NCBI RefSeq assembly: GCF_022012475.1
Contig: NZ_JAKLWS010000009.1
Span: 1 to 64,000, forward strand
Source of the DNA: Rhodohalobacter sulfatireducens
GTDB taxonomy: Bacteria > Bacteroidota > Rhodothermia > Balneolales > Balneolaceae
Length of the DNA: 64,000 nucleotides
Direction of reading: 5' to 3'
Each line of letters opens with the position of its first letter. Position 1 is the stretch's first letter. This document shows, one piece after another, positions 17,810 to 26,751 of the stretch. A program made the position numbers and the translations under genes. Under the pieces are notes generated by a model. The model saw only the letters and a program-made list of their open reading frames with translations, did not search any database and was not told where the DNA came from.

Positions 17810-19930
17810 ATGAACGTTGTGTTTATCCAGGGTTTTAGTCCGGTTCTTCCTATTCTACTCATTGTAATCCTTGCCTCTGCATCCATTTTTCTTTCCTGGT
17901 GGAGCTATAAAGATCTTCATTCCGTAAAACCACTGAAACGTTATTCGCTAATTGCGCTTCGTGCTTCATCTCTGTTTATTCTGCTTTTACTTCTTCTTAA
18001 TCCATTTTTTGTTCGAGAGAACACCAATTCAGAACGTCCCAAAATTGCCGTTTTCCTGGACGACAGCCAAAGCATGACCGTAGAACGAGGTGATTTCACC
18101 GGTTTAGAGTCTTATAATCAAGTTCTCAATCAATTTAGAAATGCTGAGGATGGCAATTTTGAGTACGAATATTTTTTATTTGATGATGAAGTCACTGATG
18201 GCCAAAGCATTACAGGGAATGGATTTCGAACAAATCTAAACTCCCTGGTTGACTATATTCGAGAAAGGGAAACTGATTTTCGTGCTTCTGTCATCTTCTC
18301 CGACGGAATCATCACGAATGGAAGAAATCCGGTTTTCGCGGCACAGAACCTGTCAATCCCGCTCATAACTGTACCTGTTGGAGACACAACGGACGTACTG
18401 GATATCGCTATCACCAATGTCGATTATATTCAAACCGTGTATACTCAAACAAGGCAGGCATTTACTGCTGAAATTCAACAGGAAGGATTTGAGGGAGAAG
18501 AAACTACCGTTCAACTTTTAAGAGATGGGGAACTGATAGAAACTCAAAACCTCTCTTTTACAGCTCAAACCAGCAGTCAAATTGTTGAATTTGAACAGGA
18601 GTTTACACAAACCGGTTTTTTTGATTTTGAAATTCGTGTGCCTGTAAAAGAAGAGGAATTTACAGATCAGAATAACAGATACTCCTTTACAATTGAGGTA
18701 CTTGAGGATAAAACGAATATTCTTTCTCTTGCTTTTGATGTCCATCCGGATGTCGGTTCGATTCGTCGGATTATTGGTACGGATCAACAAAATGAGCTTT
18801 TCAGTTCTACTTATATAGGAAATAATCGATTTGTTGGAGTGAATCCACAGGATATAGATGAACAGATGGATTTGATTGTGCTACATGGCCTTCCAACTAT
18901 TGGTTCATCTTTATTTGAATGGCTTCAAAATCAACAAACCCCTGTTCTTTATTTTGCTGCACCGAGTTCCTTTCAAATACTGCGGAGTGATGATATTACC
19001 GATCTGACTGCTTTTTATATTGCAAACATAGGTTTTCAGCAGATTGATATTCAAATTGAGCCGTTTCAAACGACTGTCTCTCATCCCATTCTGGAGATCC
19101 CCCAAAATGGGCTTCAGCGTTTTCCAACATTAAATACCTATCGCGGTAGCTATCAGACCTCTCCCCTTGCACAAACGCTGCTCACAGGGAGTTTCAGGGG
19201 GATCGATTCGGGAATCCCTGTACTGATTGCTGAAGATGCATCCACTAACAGGCGTGCCTCACTTTCAGCTTTCGGGTGGTACCGGTTTGAGCAGAGTCAA
19301 AACCCGGATACCCGTGAATTTTTTGAACTGTTGATAACAAACCTTGTCTCCTGGACATCTACATCACCAGACAGAGAAAATCTTACGATTGAACCTGCCA
19401 AGAGTGTTTTTTCTGAAAATGAAGCTGTAGAGCTGCAAGCCACACTTTTTAATGAGCGCGGGGAACCTGAACCGGATGCAGTAATTCAAATTGAAGTTAT
19501 TTTTGAGGATAGCGAAGAAGAGAGCAGTATTTTCAGGATGACTCATCGTCAAAATGAATCGTACTATGCTGAAATTGGAAATTATCCCCAGGGTATTTAT
19601 CGAGTAGAGGCTACAGCAACGAAAAACAACAGAACCATCGGCACGGCAGAATCAAGGGTTCGTGTGAGTCAGTCATCCGCCGAATTTTTAAACACAAAAC
19701 GTAACGACGCACTATTAAACAGACTGGCTGAGTTTACCCAGGGGTTATTTCTGGTTGATTATGATATGAACCGCTTAAACGAGTTTTTACAAACCAGTGA
19801 AGTTATCCAAGAACAGACGGAGGTAAGTGAAGAGTTGGTGTATATCCACCATTCGGCATTATGGTTCTTTATTGTACTGTTACTTTTATCCGCTGAATGG
19901 ATGCTGCGTCGGTCGGTATCTCTCCCATAA
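17810..19930 (+). CDS. Membrane protein with von Willebrand A-like domain (MoxR partner)
   Basis: A 706-residue inner-membrane protein. Two N-terminal transmembrane helices (about 9-33 and 47-68) are followed by a VWA-type domain whose metal-site motif is FLDDSQSM (DxSxS, near residue 84), with FSDG as the later loop. A beta-rich middle portion (about 200-300) precedes an amidotransferase-like Rossmann segment (DLIVLHGLPTIGSSLFEWL) that lacks a catalytic cysteine. The C terminus has another beta domain and a final helix (ALWFFIVLLLLSAEWMLRRS). It matches the BatA/BatB-like and large VWA membrane proteins that accompany MoxR ATPases in Bacteroidota. The precise substrate is unknown. Confidence 0.8.
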   Translation: MNVVFIQGFSPVLPILLIVILASASIFLSWWSYKDLHSVKPLKRYSLIALRASSLFILLLLLLNPFFVRENTNSERPKIAVFLDDSQSMTVERGDFTGLESYNQVLNQFRNAEDGNFEYEYFLFDDEVTDGQSITGNGFRTNLNSLVDYIRERETDFRASVIFSDGIITNGRNPVFAAQNLSIPLITVPVGDTTDVLDIAITNVDYIQTVYTQTRQAFTAEIQQEGFEGEETTVQLLRDGELIETQNLSFTAQTSSQIVEFEQEFTQTGFFDFEIRVPVKEEEFTDQNNRYSFTIEVLEDKTNILSLAFDVHPDVGSIRRIIGTDQQNELFSSTYIGNNRFVGVNPQDIDEQMDLIVLHGLPTIGSSLFEWLQNQQTPVLYFAAPSSFQILRSDDITDLTAFYIANIGFQQIDIQIEPFQTTVSHPILEIPQNGLQRFPTLNTYRGSYQTSPLAQTLLTGSFRGIDSGIPVLIAEDASTNRRASLSAFGWYRFEQSQNPDTREFFELLITNLVSWTSTSPDRENLTIEPAKSVFSENEAVELQATLFNERGEPEPDAVIQIEVIFEDSEEESSIFRMTHRQNESYYAEIGNYPQGIYRVEATATKNNRTIGTAESRVRVSQSSAEFLNTKRNDALLNRLAEFTQGLFLVDYDMNRLNEFLQTSEVIQEQTEVSEELVYIHHSALWFFIVLLLLSAEWMLRRSVSLP

Positions 19931-19961
19931 AAAAGACCGTCCCGGTTGACCAGGACGGTCT
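19929..19961 (-). terminator. Rho-independent terminator between converging genes
   Basis: A perfect 9-base stem (AGACCGTCC at 19934-19942 with GGACGGTCT at 19953-19961) around a 10-base loop. Read on the minus strand it is followed by six T residues (complement of 19929-19934), so it terminates the gene at 19984-21219. It may also stop transcripts coming from the VWA gene. Confidence 0.8.
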
Positions 19962-19983
19962 AATACAAAATTCTTGTTATCGA

Positions 19984-21219
19984 TTACGTTTTTGATCCGG
20001 AATCAGATTTTCTCGTCAACAGTAGAACAATCAAACCAATAATCACGGCAACACTCACAATTAATAGTATAAATGTGAGGTTTGATTTTGGAGTTGCTTC
20101 ATCACGCCAGTTATCTAATTTCAGATCCACTGCTGCAATTTGTGCTTGAGTAAGAATATCACCTTCGATAAACATTTCCCCCCATTCGGTTTTCACAGTA
20201 TCATTCCAGAATGAATTGAAATTTCGATACACCTGGTAATCTTCTTCACTGTTTGCATCCACGCTTACTTCGTAGGCGCTGTCGATATAATTATGGAGTG
20301 CATCGTTAAACTCATCAGAAGATGAAAACTCATTAAGTTGAATATCATTTTCACTGAAAGCGGCCTGTAGAGAAGCCCAAAGATTTGTGCTTATCGATTC
20401 CTGCCAATTAGAAAGCAGCTGATCTATATTTGCACGTGCCTGTTCCGGATTATCAGGCATAAATGTGGTTGTGAGCTGTTCTCCTATCTGATTCCAAACT
20501 TCGACAAAATAGCCATGTTGGGCTTTCATGGATACAAAATCGGGGGTTTCCAATCCCTCGGCTTGTTCCATCATCGTGATGTACTCATTGATTACATTTT
20601 GGATTACGTCAACTGGATTTTCTTCCAACCGTCCTGCTGCTTCAGTAATCTCCTGGCGCTGAGCCCGGTCCATCGACTGATACTCAGATAGCAGGTCTCC
20701 CAAAAAGTTAGATACAAACAGATTTCGCTCTTCAATGTTTTCCCTGTACTGGCGAATTAAAGCAGCCTGTCTCGCTTCATTTTGGGTTGATTCCCGAATC
20801 TTCTGCTGGAGATCTGCCGTCTCCCGATTCATTGTTTCAAGACGGGATCTAAAATTATCTAATTCGCTTTCAAGGCTTGATATTTCTTCATTCAGATCTT
20901 CGATGGTTGTGACATTCTCAACAGCCTCAGCGTGATTGTTTCGAAGGGTTCTTATAACGTTATCAAATGTCTCAGGATATAGCGCTGCATTAATGATATC
21001 AGTATGTTCATTGTAATTGGTTTCCAATTCATTAATTGCATCCTCAATTTCAGCAAGTGCTTCTGTTGTAACGGCCTGTTCAATTCGCTCTAAAAGTTCA
21101 GTGTATTCAGTCTGAAAATCCTGCTGAATCTGGTAATCAGACTGTTGGCCAAATGCTGAATATCCTGTGAATAAACTCAGTACTATAAATAGAGATATCT
21201 GTTTTACAAATGTATTCAT
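19984..21219 (-). CDS. Exported coiled-coil protein with C-terminal membrane anchor, unknown function
   Basis: A 411-residue protein not assigned to a named family. It has a signal peptide (cleavage near SAFGQQ, about 25), a glutamine- and glutamate-rich helical region with a strong coiled-coil pattern (about 30-160, including EEISSLESELDNFRSRLE), a helical middle, and a C-terminal transmembrane helix (about 378-402, FILLIVSVAVIIGLIVLLL) ending in a short basic tail. It would sit in the periplasm tethered to the inner membrane. It follows a small lipoprotein gene with a 4-base overlap, so the two are likely made together. The convergent MoxR/VWA operon ends across a shared terminator. Confidence 0.7.
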   Translation of the reverse strand: MNTFVKQISLFIVLSLFTGYSAFGQQSDYQIQQDFQTEYTELLERIEQAVTTEALAEIEDAINELETNYNEHTDIINAALYPETFDNVIRTLRNNHAEAVENVTTIEDLNEEISSLESELDNFRSRLETMNRETADLQQKIRESTQNEARQAALIRQYRENIEERNLFVSNFLGDLLSEYQSMDRAQRQEITEAAGRLEENPVDVIQNVINEYITMMEQAEGLETPDFVSMKAQHGYFVEVWNQIGEQLTTTFMPDNPEQARANIDQLLSNWQESISTNLWASLQAAFSENDIQLNEFSSSDEFNDALHNYIDSAYEVSVDANSEEDYQVYRNFNSFWNDTVKTEWGEMFIEGDILTQAQIAAVDLKLDNWRDEATPKSNLTFILLIVSVAVIIGLIVLLLTRKSDSGSKT

Positions 21220-21677
21220 TCTGTCTCCTCCTCTATAATTCCTTCTTGATCAAGCCTGTACGTTTCGCCGTCCGACAAATCAACCAATTCTATATAACTG
21301 CTGCGTTGATTAAAGGCCGGTTCTTGCAGATTATTCTCCAGAAACTCAATACTGTTTTCAAGTTCCAGTTCGCCCTCTCCGGGTGCAAATACATATACAT
21401 TTTGGAATCCACTGGCAGTCACGAAGTAGTAACCGGCGGAATTTCGAATTAAACGTATTTCATTGACCGTTTCTCTCCCTTCAGATTCAAGAATGGGTGA
21501 AACTGAAAATTTAATTGCGTAGCGCTGATCGTGTATAACGTTCTCGCTGTTTGGTGTAAGAACGCTCTCCAGCGGCTGTGAATAATCAACGTTTTCGATG
21601 ACCAACGAGGAACCGCAAGAAACTGTGCCGATCATAAGAATACACAGTAAAATTGCTTGTATTGTTGATTTAATCAT
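21216..21677 (-). CDS. Small lipoprotein of unknown function
   Basis: A 153-residue lipoprotein with lipobox TVSCGSS (C21). The mature part is predicted mostly beta: NEIRLIRNSAGYYFVTASGFQNVYVFAPGEGEL is followed by an acidic C-terminal tail (GIIEEETE). No known family is recognised. The stop codon overlaps the start of the coiled-coil membrane protein (ATGA), suggesting that they work in the same envelope complex. Confidence 0.7.
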   Translation of the reverse strand: MIKSTIQAILLCILMIGTVSCGSSLVIENVDYSQPLESVLTPNSENVIHDQRYAIKFSVSPILESEGRETVNEIRLIRNSAGYYFVTASGFQNVYVFAPGEGELELENSIEFLENNLQEPAFNQRSSYIELVDLSDGETYRLDQEGIIEEETE

Positions 21678-21735
21678 GATGTTTGTTGAGTTAAGGTTTC
21701 AAATGCTTAGATGTAGTAAATTTCTTTTTGTTCCG

Positions 21736-22287
21736 TCATACAGAGAGAAGGCAATGACACGGTGCAATGCTCTCAAGTTTTTTGCATCCTTCTAGTGCGC
21801 TAATCTCCATTACAAATGAATATCCTACGATCTCTCCTCCAAGTTTTTTAACTAAATCTGTTGCTGCTTTTGCACTTCCGCCCGTTGCTATTAAGTCGTC
21901 GTGAATCAGCACTTTAGCCCCGGTTTTAATGGCATCACTGTGTATTTCAAGTGAATCTGTGCCATATTCAAGCTCATAATTCACTTCTTCTGTCTCTGCA
22001 GGAAGTTTGCCCGGTTTCCTGATAGGGATAAATCCGGCATGTAGATCTTGAGCTAAGTTGGTTCCGAATAGAAATCCACGAGATTCCAAACCAGCAACGT
22101 GATCAATCTTTTGGCCACGAAACGGTTTTGCGAGCAGCATGGATGTGAGTTCAAGAAGATAAGTTTCATTCAGCAGCGGAGTGATATCTTTAAAGACAAT
22201 CCCGGGTTTTGGAAAATCCTCAATTGAACGAATATTTTCCAACAATAGTGATTTTATAGACTGCTCAACATCCGTAAGTTCTGGCAT
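21736..22287 (-). CDS. apt: Adenine phosphoribosyltransferase
   Basis: A 183-residue purine salvage enzyme making AMP from adenine and PRPP. Family landmarks are IRSIEDFPKPGIVFKDITPLL near the N terminus, the VAGLESRGFLFG segment, and the PRPP-binding motif VLIHDDLIATGGSAKAA. The C-terminal end is slightly longer than in E. coli Apt but ordinary. It is divergent from tadA with 54 bases between the starts. Confidence 0.97.
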   Translation of the reverse strand: MPELTDVEQSIKSLLLENIRSIEDFPKPGIVFKDITPLLNETYLLELTSMLLAKPFRGQKIDHVAGLESRGFLFGTNLAQDLHAGFIPIRKPGKLPAETEEVNYELEYGTDSLEIHSDAIKTGAKVLIHDDLIATGGSAKAATDLVKKLGGEIVGYSFVMEISALEGCKKLESIAPCHCLLSV

Positions 22288-22341
22288 TGAATACTTGGTT
22301 AGTAGCTTTGATTAATAATTAACTTAACATTTTCTGATCTA

Positions 22342-22803
22342 ATGTTTAACGGAAAAAATATTCATCAAAATTATATGATGCAGGCTTTTAAACAAGCTGA
22401 AATTGCATTTGAGAAGAAAGAAGTGCCGGTAGGTGCCGTGGTGGTTCACGAAAACAGAATTATTGGACGGGGATACAATCAAGTAGAGATGTTGCAAGAC
22501 TCCACAGCCCACGCAGAGATGATCGCAATCTCGGCAGCTTGCTCAACTCTTCAAAACAAATATCTCGATGATTGCACACTTTACGTTACGCTCGAACCCT
22601 GCCCCATGTGTGCAGGTGCCCTGGTATGGAGTAAACTCAAGCGGGTTGTGTTTGGTACGATGGATGAAAAAGCCGGTTCCTGTGGATCTGTATTCAACAT
22701 CTCATCAAACAAAAAACTGAACCACAGTGTAGAAGTTATACAGGGAGTGATGGAAGCGGACTGTAAATTTCTGTTGAAGGAGTTTTTTAGATCGAAACGA
22801 TAA
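22342..22803 (+). CDS. tadA: tRNA-specific adenosine deaminase
   Basis: A 153-residue zinc deaminase that converts adenosine 34 to inosine in tRNA-Arg(ACG). It shows EVPVGAVVV, the zinc/proton-shuttle motif HAEM and the second zinc motif PCPMCAGAL, followed by the RVVFGTMDEKAGSCGS loop specific for TadA. A TAGCTTTG box at 22303-22310 resembles a Bacteroidota -7 promoter element at a suitable distance, though no -33 box is evident. The gene converges with the hydrolase-DedA fusion, leaving one base between the stops. Confidence 0.96.
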   Translation: MFNGKNIHQNYMMQAFKQAEIAFEKKEVPVGAVVVHENRIIGRGYNQVEMLQDSTAHAEMIAISAACSTLQNKYLDDCTLYVTLEPCPMCAGALVWSKLKRVVFGTMDEKAGSCGSVFNISSNKKLNHSVEVIQGVMEADCKFLLKEFFRSKR

Positions 22804-22804
22804 T

Positions 22805-24388
22805 TCACATCCCTAAATATTTCTCTCTGAATCGCCCGACCTTCACCATTACTTTTCTTCTTCCCGTTGGGGTCGATATGAGGGTAATTCCCTTCACCAC
22901 AATATAAATCACTCCCAAAACGATTGGAATCAGCCAAAGAGCATAATCTTGGTACGAAGTTAGGTATGAGATCATTGGCTGCCCGACGAGAGCTGAAATC
23001 CACACCAATAGAGGTGCCCAAATGATCATCGCCAAGATAAAATAGAAGAGGAAAAAGGAGAATTTTACATTAATCATACCGGAAACGAGATAAACCGGCA
23101 GGCGTGTACCCGGTAGAAAGCGAGTGGCAAAAATAATCTCCACTCCTCTCATCCTGTACATCTGTTCGGCTTTTTCGATGTCTTCATGTTTAATAAACCA
23201 TCGAAACGGAATGTAATACAGAATTGGATTTCCGATCCACCTGCCGAGTGCATAGAGTATCACATCGGGAATCAGTACACCGAGACATGCCGCCATAACA
23301 GCGAACCAAAAATCAATAATGCCGCCGGCAACCAGTAATCCACCGGCAATGCACGCCAAATCTTCGCTAAAGATGGCGATAAGAATAATCAAAAACATAA
23401 TAATGATCAGCGTCCATCCCCCAATCGTTTCAAAATTTTCGGTATCAAAAGGTTTGATAGAAGCCTCCACCCTGCTGAATTCTGCATTCTCCCGGCCGGT
23501 TGCAAGATTCTTCTCAGCCATAGAAATAAATTCCATGATCTGAGGAGTAAAAGCTGAGGGATTCTCTTTTGTTGAGATGTGATCGCCATTTACAACAAAA
23601 AGTGAACTGTGCGGAATAAGCCTGTAAATCTCTCTGGCAATTGCCAACGATACATAACGATCATCCTCCGGCTGAAGAATATTCACAGGCATTTTTATTT
23701 GCGATAGTTGTTCTCGAACCGGCCTTTGATCGAGGGCTGTAAGTGTTCTGGCAAAGTCGAAGTCTACAGGTTGCTCATAATACCACCCCATGTGCGGAAC
23801 CAGGTATTTGAATACCGTAACCACCGGATAGAGCATTGAGTAAAGCGACTTATTAATCAAATGATTTCCCAGGAACTGCAGCTCCTGTGGTCCGTATGAC
23901 GATAATAATGTTAAGCTTTTGTACTTGTCCGAAGATCTTCCTTCAGCAAGATCTATTGCAATGAGGCCGCCGTAACCGTGTCCTAAGAGGTGAGCTCCAT
24001 CCAGGTTTAAAGAATCCGTCAACATATCAATATAATCGGATCGCTTTTTTACAGTAAAACTAACATCTTCGCCATCTAAAGCAGATTTTGGATACTCAGG
24101 AATTATTACTCTGAATGAATCCCGGAGAGAATGAGCTAATGGCAGTAAGAACTCCGGTCCTCCAAAAAGGTCAGGGATCAGAATTATTGTTCTTTCAGAT
24201 TTTGGTTGATCCAGTAAGTAAAAGGGATGTATCACCCGCTTCCCATTCGCAAGAATTTCCTGCTCCTCTATATAAAGATTGGATTTGTCCACCGTTGGAA
24301 AAAAGTATTGGATACTCCATGAAAGCAAAAGTGCACCGACATAAATCGTAAAAACGAGCTTGATAAATTTTTTAAGATTATTCTTCAA
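22805..24388 (-). CDS. Alpha/beta-hydrolase-like domain fused to DedA (VTT) membrane domain
   Basis: A 527-residue two-part protein. After an N-terminal signal anchor (about 9-29) comes an alpha/beta-hydrolase fold (about 45-295) with TIILIPDLFGGPEF as the oxyanion strand, ILQPEDDRYV with the acid residue and NGDHIST with the histidine. The nucleophile elbow reads GHGYG at 136-140: the expected serine is glycine (codon GGT at 23977-23975). A linker leads to a DedA/VTT domain (about 320-500) with the EDLACIAGG, GRWIG and FATRFLPGTRLPVYLVSG motifs of undecaprenyl-phosphate or phospholipid flippases. Only a TTG start is available. It lies just downstream of plsC, suggesting lipid metabolism. Confidence 0.85.
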   Translation of the reverse strand: MKNNLKKFIKLVFTIYVGALLLSWSIQYFFPTVDKSNLYIEEQEILANGKRVIHPFYLLDQPKSERTIILIPDLFGGPEFLLPLAHSLRDSFRVIIPEYPKSALDGEDVSFTVKKRSDYIDMLTDSLNLDGAHLLGHGYGGLIAIDLAEGRSSDKYKSLTLLSSYGPQELQFLGNHLINKSLYSMLYPVVTVFKYLVPHMGWYYEQPVDFDFARTLTALDQRPVREQLSQIKMPVNILQPEDDRYVSLAIAREIYRLIPHSSLFVVNGDHISTKENPSAFTPQIMEFISMAEKNLATGRENAEFSRVEASIKPFDTENFETIGGWTLIIIMFLIILIAIFSEDLACIAGGLLVAGGIIDFWFAVMAACLGVLIPDVILYALGRWIGNPILYYIPFRWFIKHEDIEKAEQMYRMRGVEIIFATRFLPGTRLPVYLVSGMINVKFSFFLFYFILAMIIWAPLLVWISALVGQPMISYLTSYQDYALWLIPIVLGVIYIVVKGITLISTPTGRRKVMVKVGRFREKYLGM

Positions 24389-24419
24389 AAATGGCCAGTG
24401 TTACTTGAGTGATTCGTTT

Positions 24420-25187
24420 TTAAGCCTTGGCTTGTACCGGAACAAATATTTTTTCCGCTTCCCGCTGCAGTTTTTTTGCAAGCACTTTTCTGTCTTTATG
24501 CTTGATACTTTTTTTCCCAAATGCAACTCGCGCTGTAATGGATCGGTTGGATGCGAGGTTCAGCAGGTGCTGCAGCAGGCTCATATCCTGCCACCAGCAG
24601 ACAGAATCCCTTGCGTGCGGATCACTTTCTCCAGTTTCATACCGGATAACCGCATAATGTACATCAAAATTTGCCTCAACCGGATGTTGTAAAAGTCCCG
24701 CCCTGAATCGTAAAATCTGATCTCCCGGCGATGTTCTGCCCTCTGGAAAAAGTACAACTCCCTGGTTTCTGTTAATCTTACTTGAAATAATTGAATTAAC
24801 CCGTCGGACGTCAAGCTTATTTTCCCGATCTATAAAAATAATTCCTAATGTTCTGGCCATAAACCCGACAACCGGCCAGTTTTTAATCTCCAGTTTGGCA
24901 ACAAATGTGGTTTTCAACGCATAATAGTAAACCGGGATGTCAATATAGCTCAGGTGGTTACTTACAAGAAAAAAGGGCGGCTCAGGCGGAGTTCCCTCGA
25001 TTTCAATCTCAACTCCCAGGCATTTCATAGAATATTTCCCCCAAAATTTCAGGCATCGGTTTCTCCACGGTTCACAGTTACGCCCAAGTAGTTTGGCAAC
25101 CATCAAACCAACTGCAAAAAAGGAGTAGTTGGCAATGGTGAATGTGATGAATATTAAAATCTTTATGGTCGCAATAATTTTTCTCAT
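24420..25187 (-). CDS. plsC: 1-acyl-sn-glycerol-3-phosphate acyltransferase family protein
   Basis: A 255-residue membrane-associated acyltransferase that would make phosphatidic acid from lysophosphatidic acid. An N-terminal hydrophobic segment (about 7-33) precedes the catalytic NHLSYIDIP (HxxxxD box), the GFMARTLGIIFIDRE strand and FPEGRTSPG for glycerol-phosphate binding. The tail is basic, as usual in peripheral membrane enzymes. It is transcribed towards the hydrolase-DedA fusion with 31 bases between. The symbol is by family; ornithine-lipid or other acyl acceptors cannot be excluded. Confidence 0.88.
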   Translation of the reverse strand: MRKIIATIKILIFITFTIANYSFFAVGLMVAKLLGRNCEPWRNRCLKFWGKYSMKCLGVEIEIEGTPPEPPFFLVSNHLSYIDIPVYYYALKTTFVAKLEIKNWPVVGFMARTLGIIFIDRENKLDVRRVNSIISSKINRNQGVVLFPEGRTSPGDQILRFRAGLLQHPVEANFDVHYAVIRYETGESDPHARDSVCWWQDMSLLQHLLNLASNRSITARVAFGKKSIKHKDRKVLAKKLQREAEKIFVPVQAKA

Positions 25188-25353
25188 GTCAGACCTTTTT
25201 TTTATTCTTCCGCCAAGATATAAAACAAATTGAATTCGTTCTTTATGATTTGATGAAGATTGATTGAGAAATGTTGTTCATATTCCCTGACTCCGAATCA
25301 TTTTTGTATATTTTTTCGTTACTCTTTGTGACTGATTTAAGAATAAACACCAA

Positions 25354-26163
25354 ATGCTTTACACTAAAACATATTTCAACTCACCAGAAAAAGACTGGGT
25401 AGTTTTTATCCACGGAGCGGGAGGTTCCTCCGCGATCTGGTTTCGGCAGGTAAAAGCGTACCGCGAGGAATTTAATGTACTTTTAGTTGATCTGCGCGGT
25501 CATGGAAAATCTAAAGAGATGAGTTCCCTCCAAACTTATTACAAAGAGAAGTATACATTCAAGACCGTCAGCAAGGATGTCATTGAAACGCTCAATACAA
25601 ATGATATTGACAGAGCACATTTTGTGGGTGTTTCATTGGGGACAATTATTATTCGAACGATTGCTGAGATGGAACCGGACCGGGTGATCTCTTCTGTAAT
25701 GTGCGGCGCGATAACACGCCTGAATACTCGTTCAAGAATACTGGTTTGGTTGGGGCATACCTTCAAAAAAATTGTGCCATTCATGTGGTTGTACCGCCTC
25801 TTTGCGTGGATTATCATGCCGAAAAAGAATCACGAGGAGTCTCGATTGTTGTTTGTAAATGAGGCGAAAAATTTGGCGAGAAAGGAGTTCCTGAAGTGGT
25901 TTCGGCTCACATATGACGTAAATCCACTGCTTAAATATTTTAAGGAGCGAGAGATGGAAGCTCCTACCCTTTACGTAATGGGGGAAGAAGATCACATGTT
26001 TTTACCGCCTGTAAAAAAGATGATTAAAGATTTTGATCATTCTTACTTAGTAGTGGTAGATGGAAGTGGCCATGTGGTAAATGTAGAAAAGCCGGAGAAG
26101 TTTAATGAAGTTTCCATGGAGTTTCTTTTAAATCATAAGAGATACCTCCAGCAAACGGGCTGA
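25354..26163 (+). CDS. Alpha/beta hydrolase
   Basis: A 269-residue soluble hydrolase with an intact catalytic set: oxyanion-hole HGAGGSS (20-26), nucleophile elbow GVSLG with S94, the acid in GEEDHMF near 217, and the histidine in GSGHVVN near 240. The cap (about 120-200) is helical and basic (KKIVPFMWLYRLFAW). No substrate can be named; relatives include esterases and C-C hydrolases. It is divergent from plsC, and stands alone ahead of rpiB with a 140-base gap. Confidence 0.85.
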   Translation: MLYTKTYFNSPEKDWVVFIHGAGGSSAIWFRQVKAYREEFNVLLVDLRGHGKSKEMSSLQTYYKEKYTFKTVSKDVIETLNTNDIDRAHFVGVSLGTIIIRTIAEMEPDRVISSVMCGAITRLNTRSRILVWLGHTFKKIVPFMWLYRLFAWIIMPKKNHEESRLLFVNEAKNLARKEFLKWFRLTYDVNPLLKYFKEREMEAPTLYVMGEEDHMFLPPVKKMIKDFDHSYLVVVDGSGHVVNVEKPEKFNEVSMEFLLNHKRYLQQTG

Positions 26164-26303
26164 TAATTCAGATATCTTCAGCAAAACTAGAAACCCTTCA
26201 ATTTTATCGGCCTGAAATTTGTTTCAAATAATAAACAAAGTGGCTTTTCCGTCACTATTTTTTTCAGGATATTTAATCACTCCTTAAAAAAAGAGATATT
26301 ATT

Positions 26304-26744
26304 ATGATTGTGCCGATTGCCAGTGATCATGCAGGTTTTAAAGCCAAAGAGCTCACCAAAAAAATGCTCAAGGATATGGGACATATGCCCGTAGATTTTG
26401 GCACACATTCGGAAGATTCTGTTGATTACCCGGATTTTGCCATCCAGGTAGCTGAAAAGATCAACACCGGTGAACACGAAATGGGCATACTTGTATGCGG
26501 CAGCGGACAGGGAATGTGTATGACTGCAAACAAGTATCCTAAAGTTCGGGGAGCTTTGGTTTATTCTCCCGAAGTTGCTAAACTCACGCGGACTCATAAT
26601 AATGCCAATATCCTTTGCTTACCGGGAAGGCAGTTAAGTGCTGATCAACTAAAAGAAATTCTGGAAAGTTGGTTTTCGTCTGATTTTGAAGGCGGACGTC
26701 ATGAGCGAAGGATTAAAAAAATTAAATCACTAACCGATCAATAA
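26304..26744 (+). CDS. rpiB: Ribose 5-phosphate isomerase B
   Basis: A 146-residue RpiB/LacAB-family isomerase, interconverting ribose 5-phosphate and ribulose 5-phosphate in the pentose phosphate pathway. The N-terminal IASDHAGF, the YPDFA segment, the catalytic cysteine in LVCGSGQGM and the [15 protein letters not shown] phosphate-binding stretch are all present. glyA follows after 7 bases, a pairing found in many bacteria, so the two are likely cotranscribed. A purine-rich AAAAGAG precedes the ATG. Confidence 0.95.
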   Translation: MIVPIASDHAGFKAKELTKKMLKDMGHMPVDFGTHSEDSVDYPDFAIQVAEKINTGEHEMGILVCGSGQGMCMTANKYPKVRGALVYSPEVAKLTRTHNNANILCLPGRQLSADQLKEILESWFSSDFEGGRHERRIKKIKSLTDQ

Positions 26745-26751
26745 TTTTTAC

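Noticed and set aside
26218-26239. TTTGTTT/AAACAAA inverted repeat before rpiB
   Set aside because: Low-complexity AT-rich arms of 7 bases, expected by chance in this composition.
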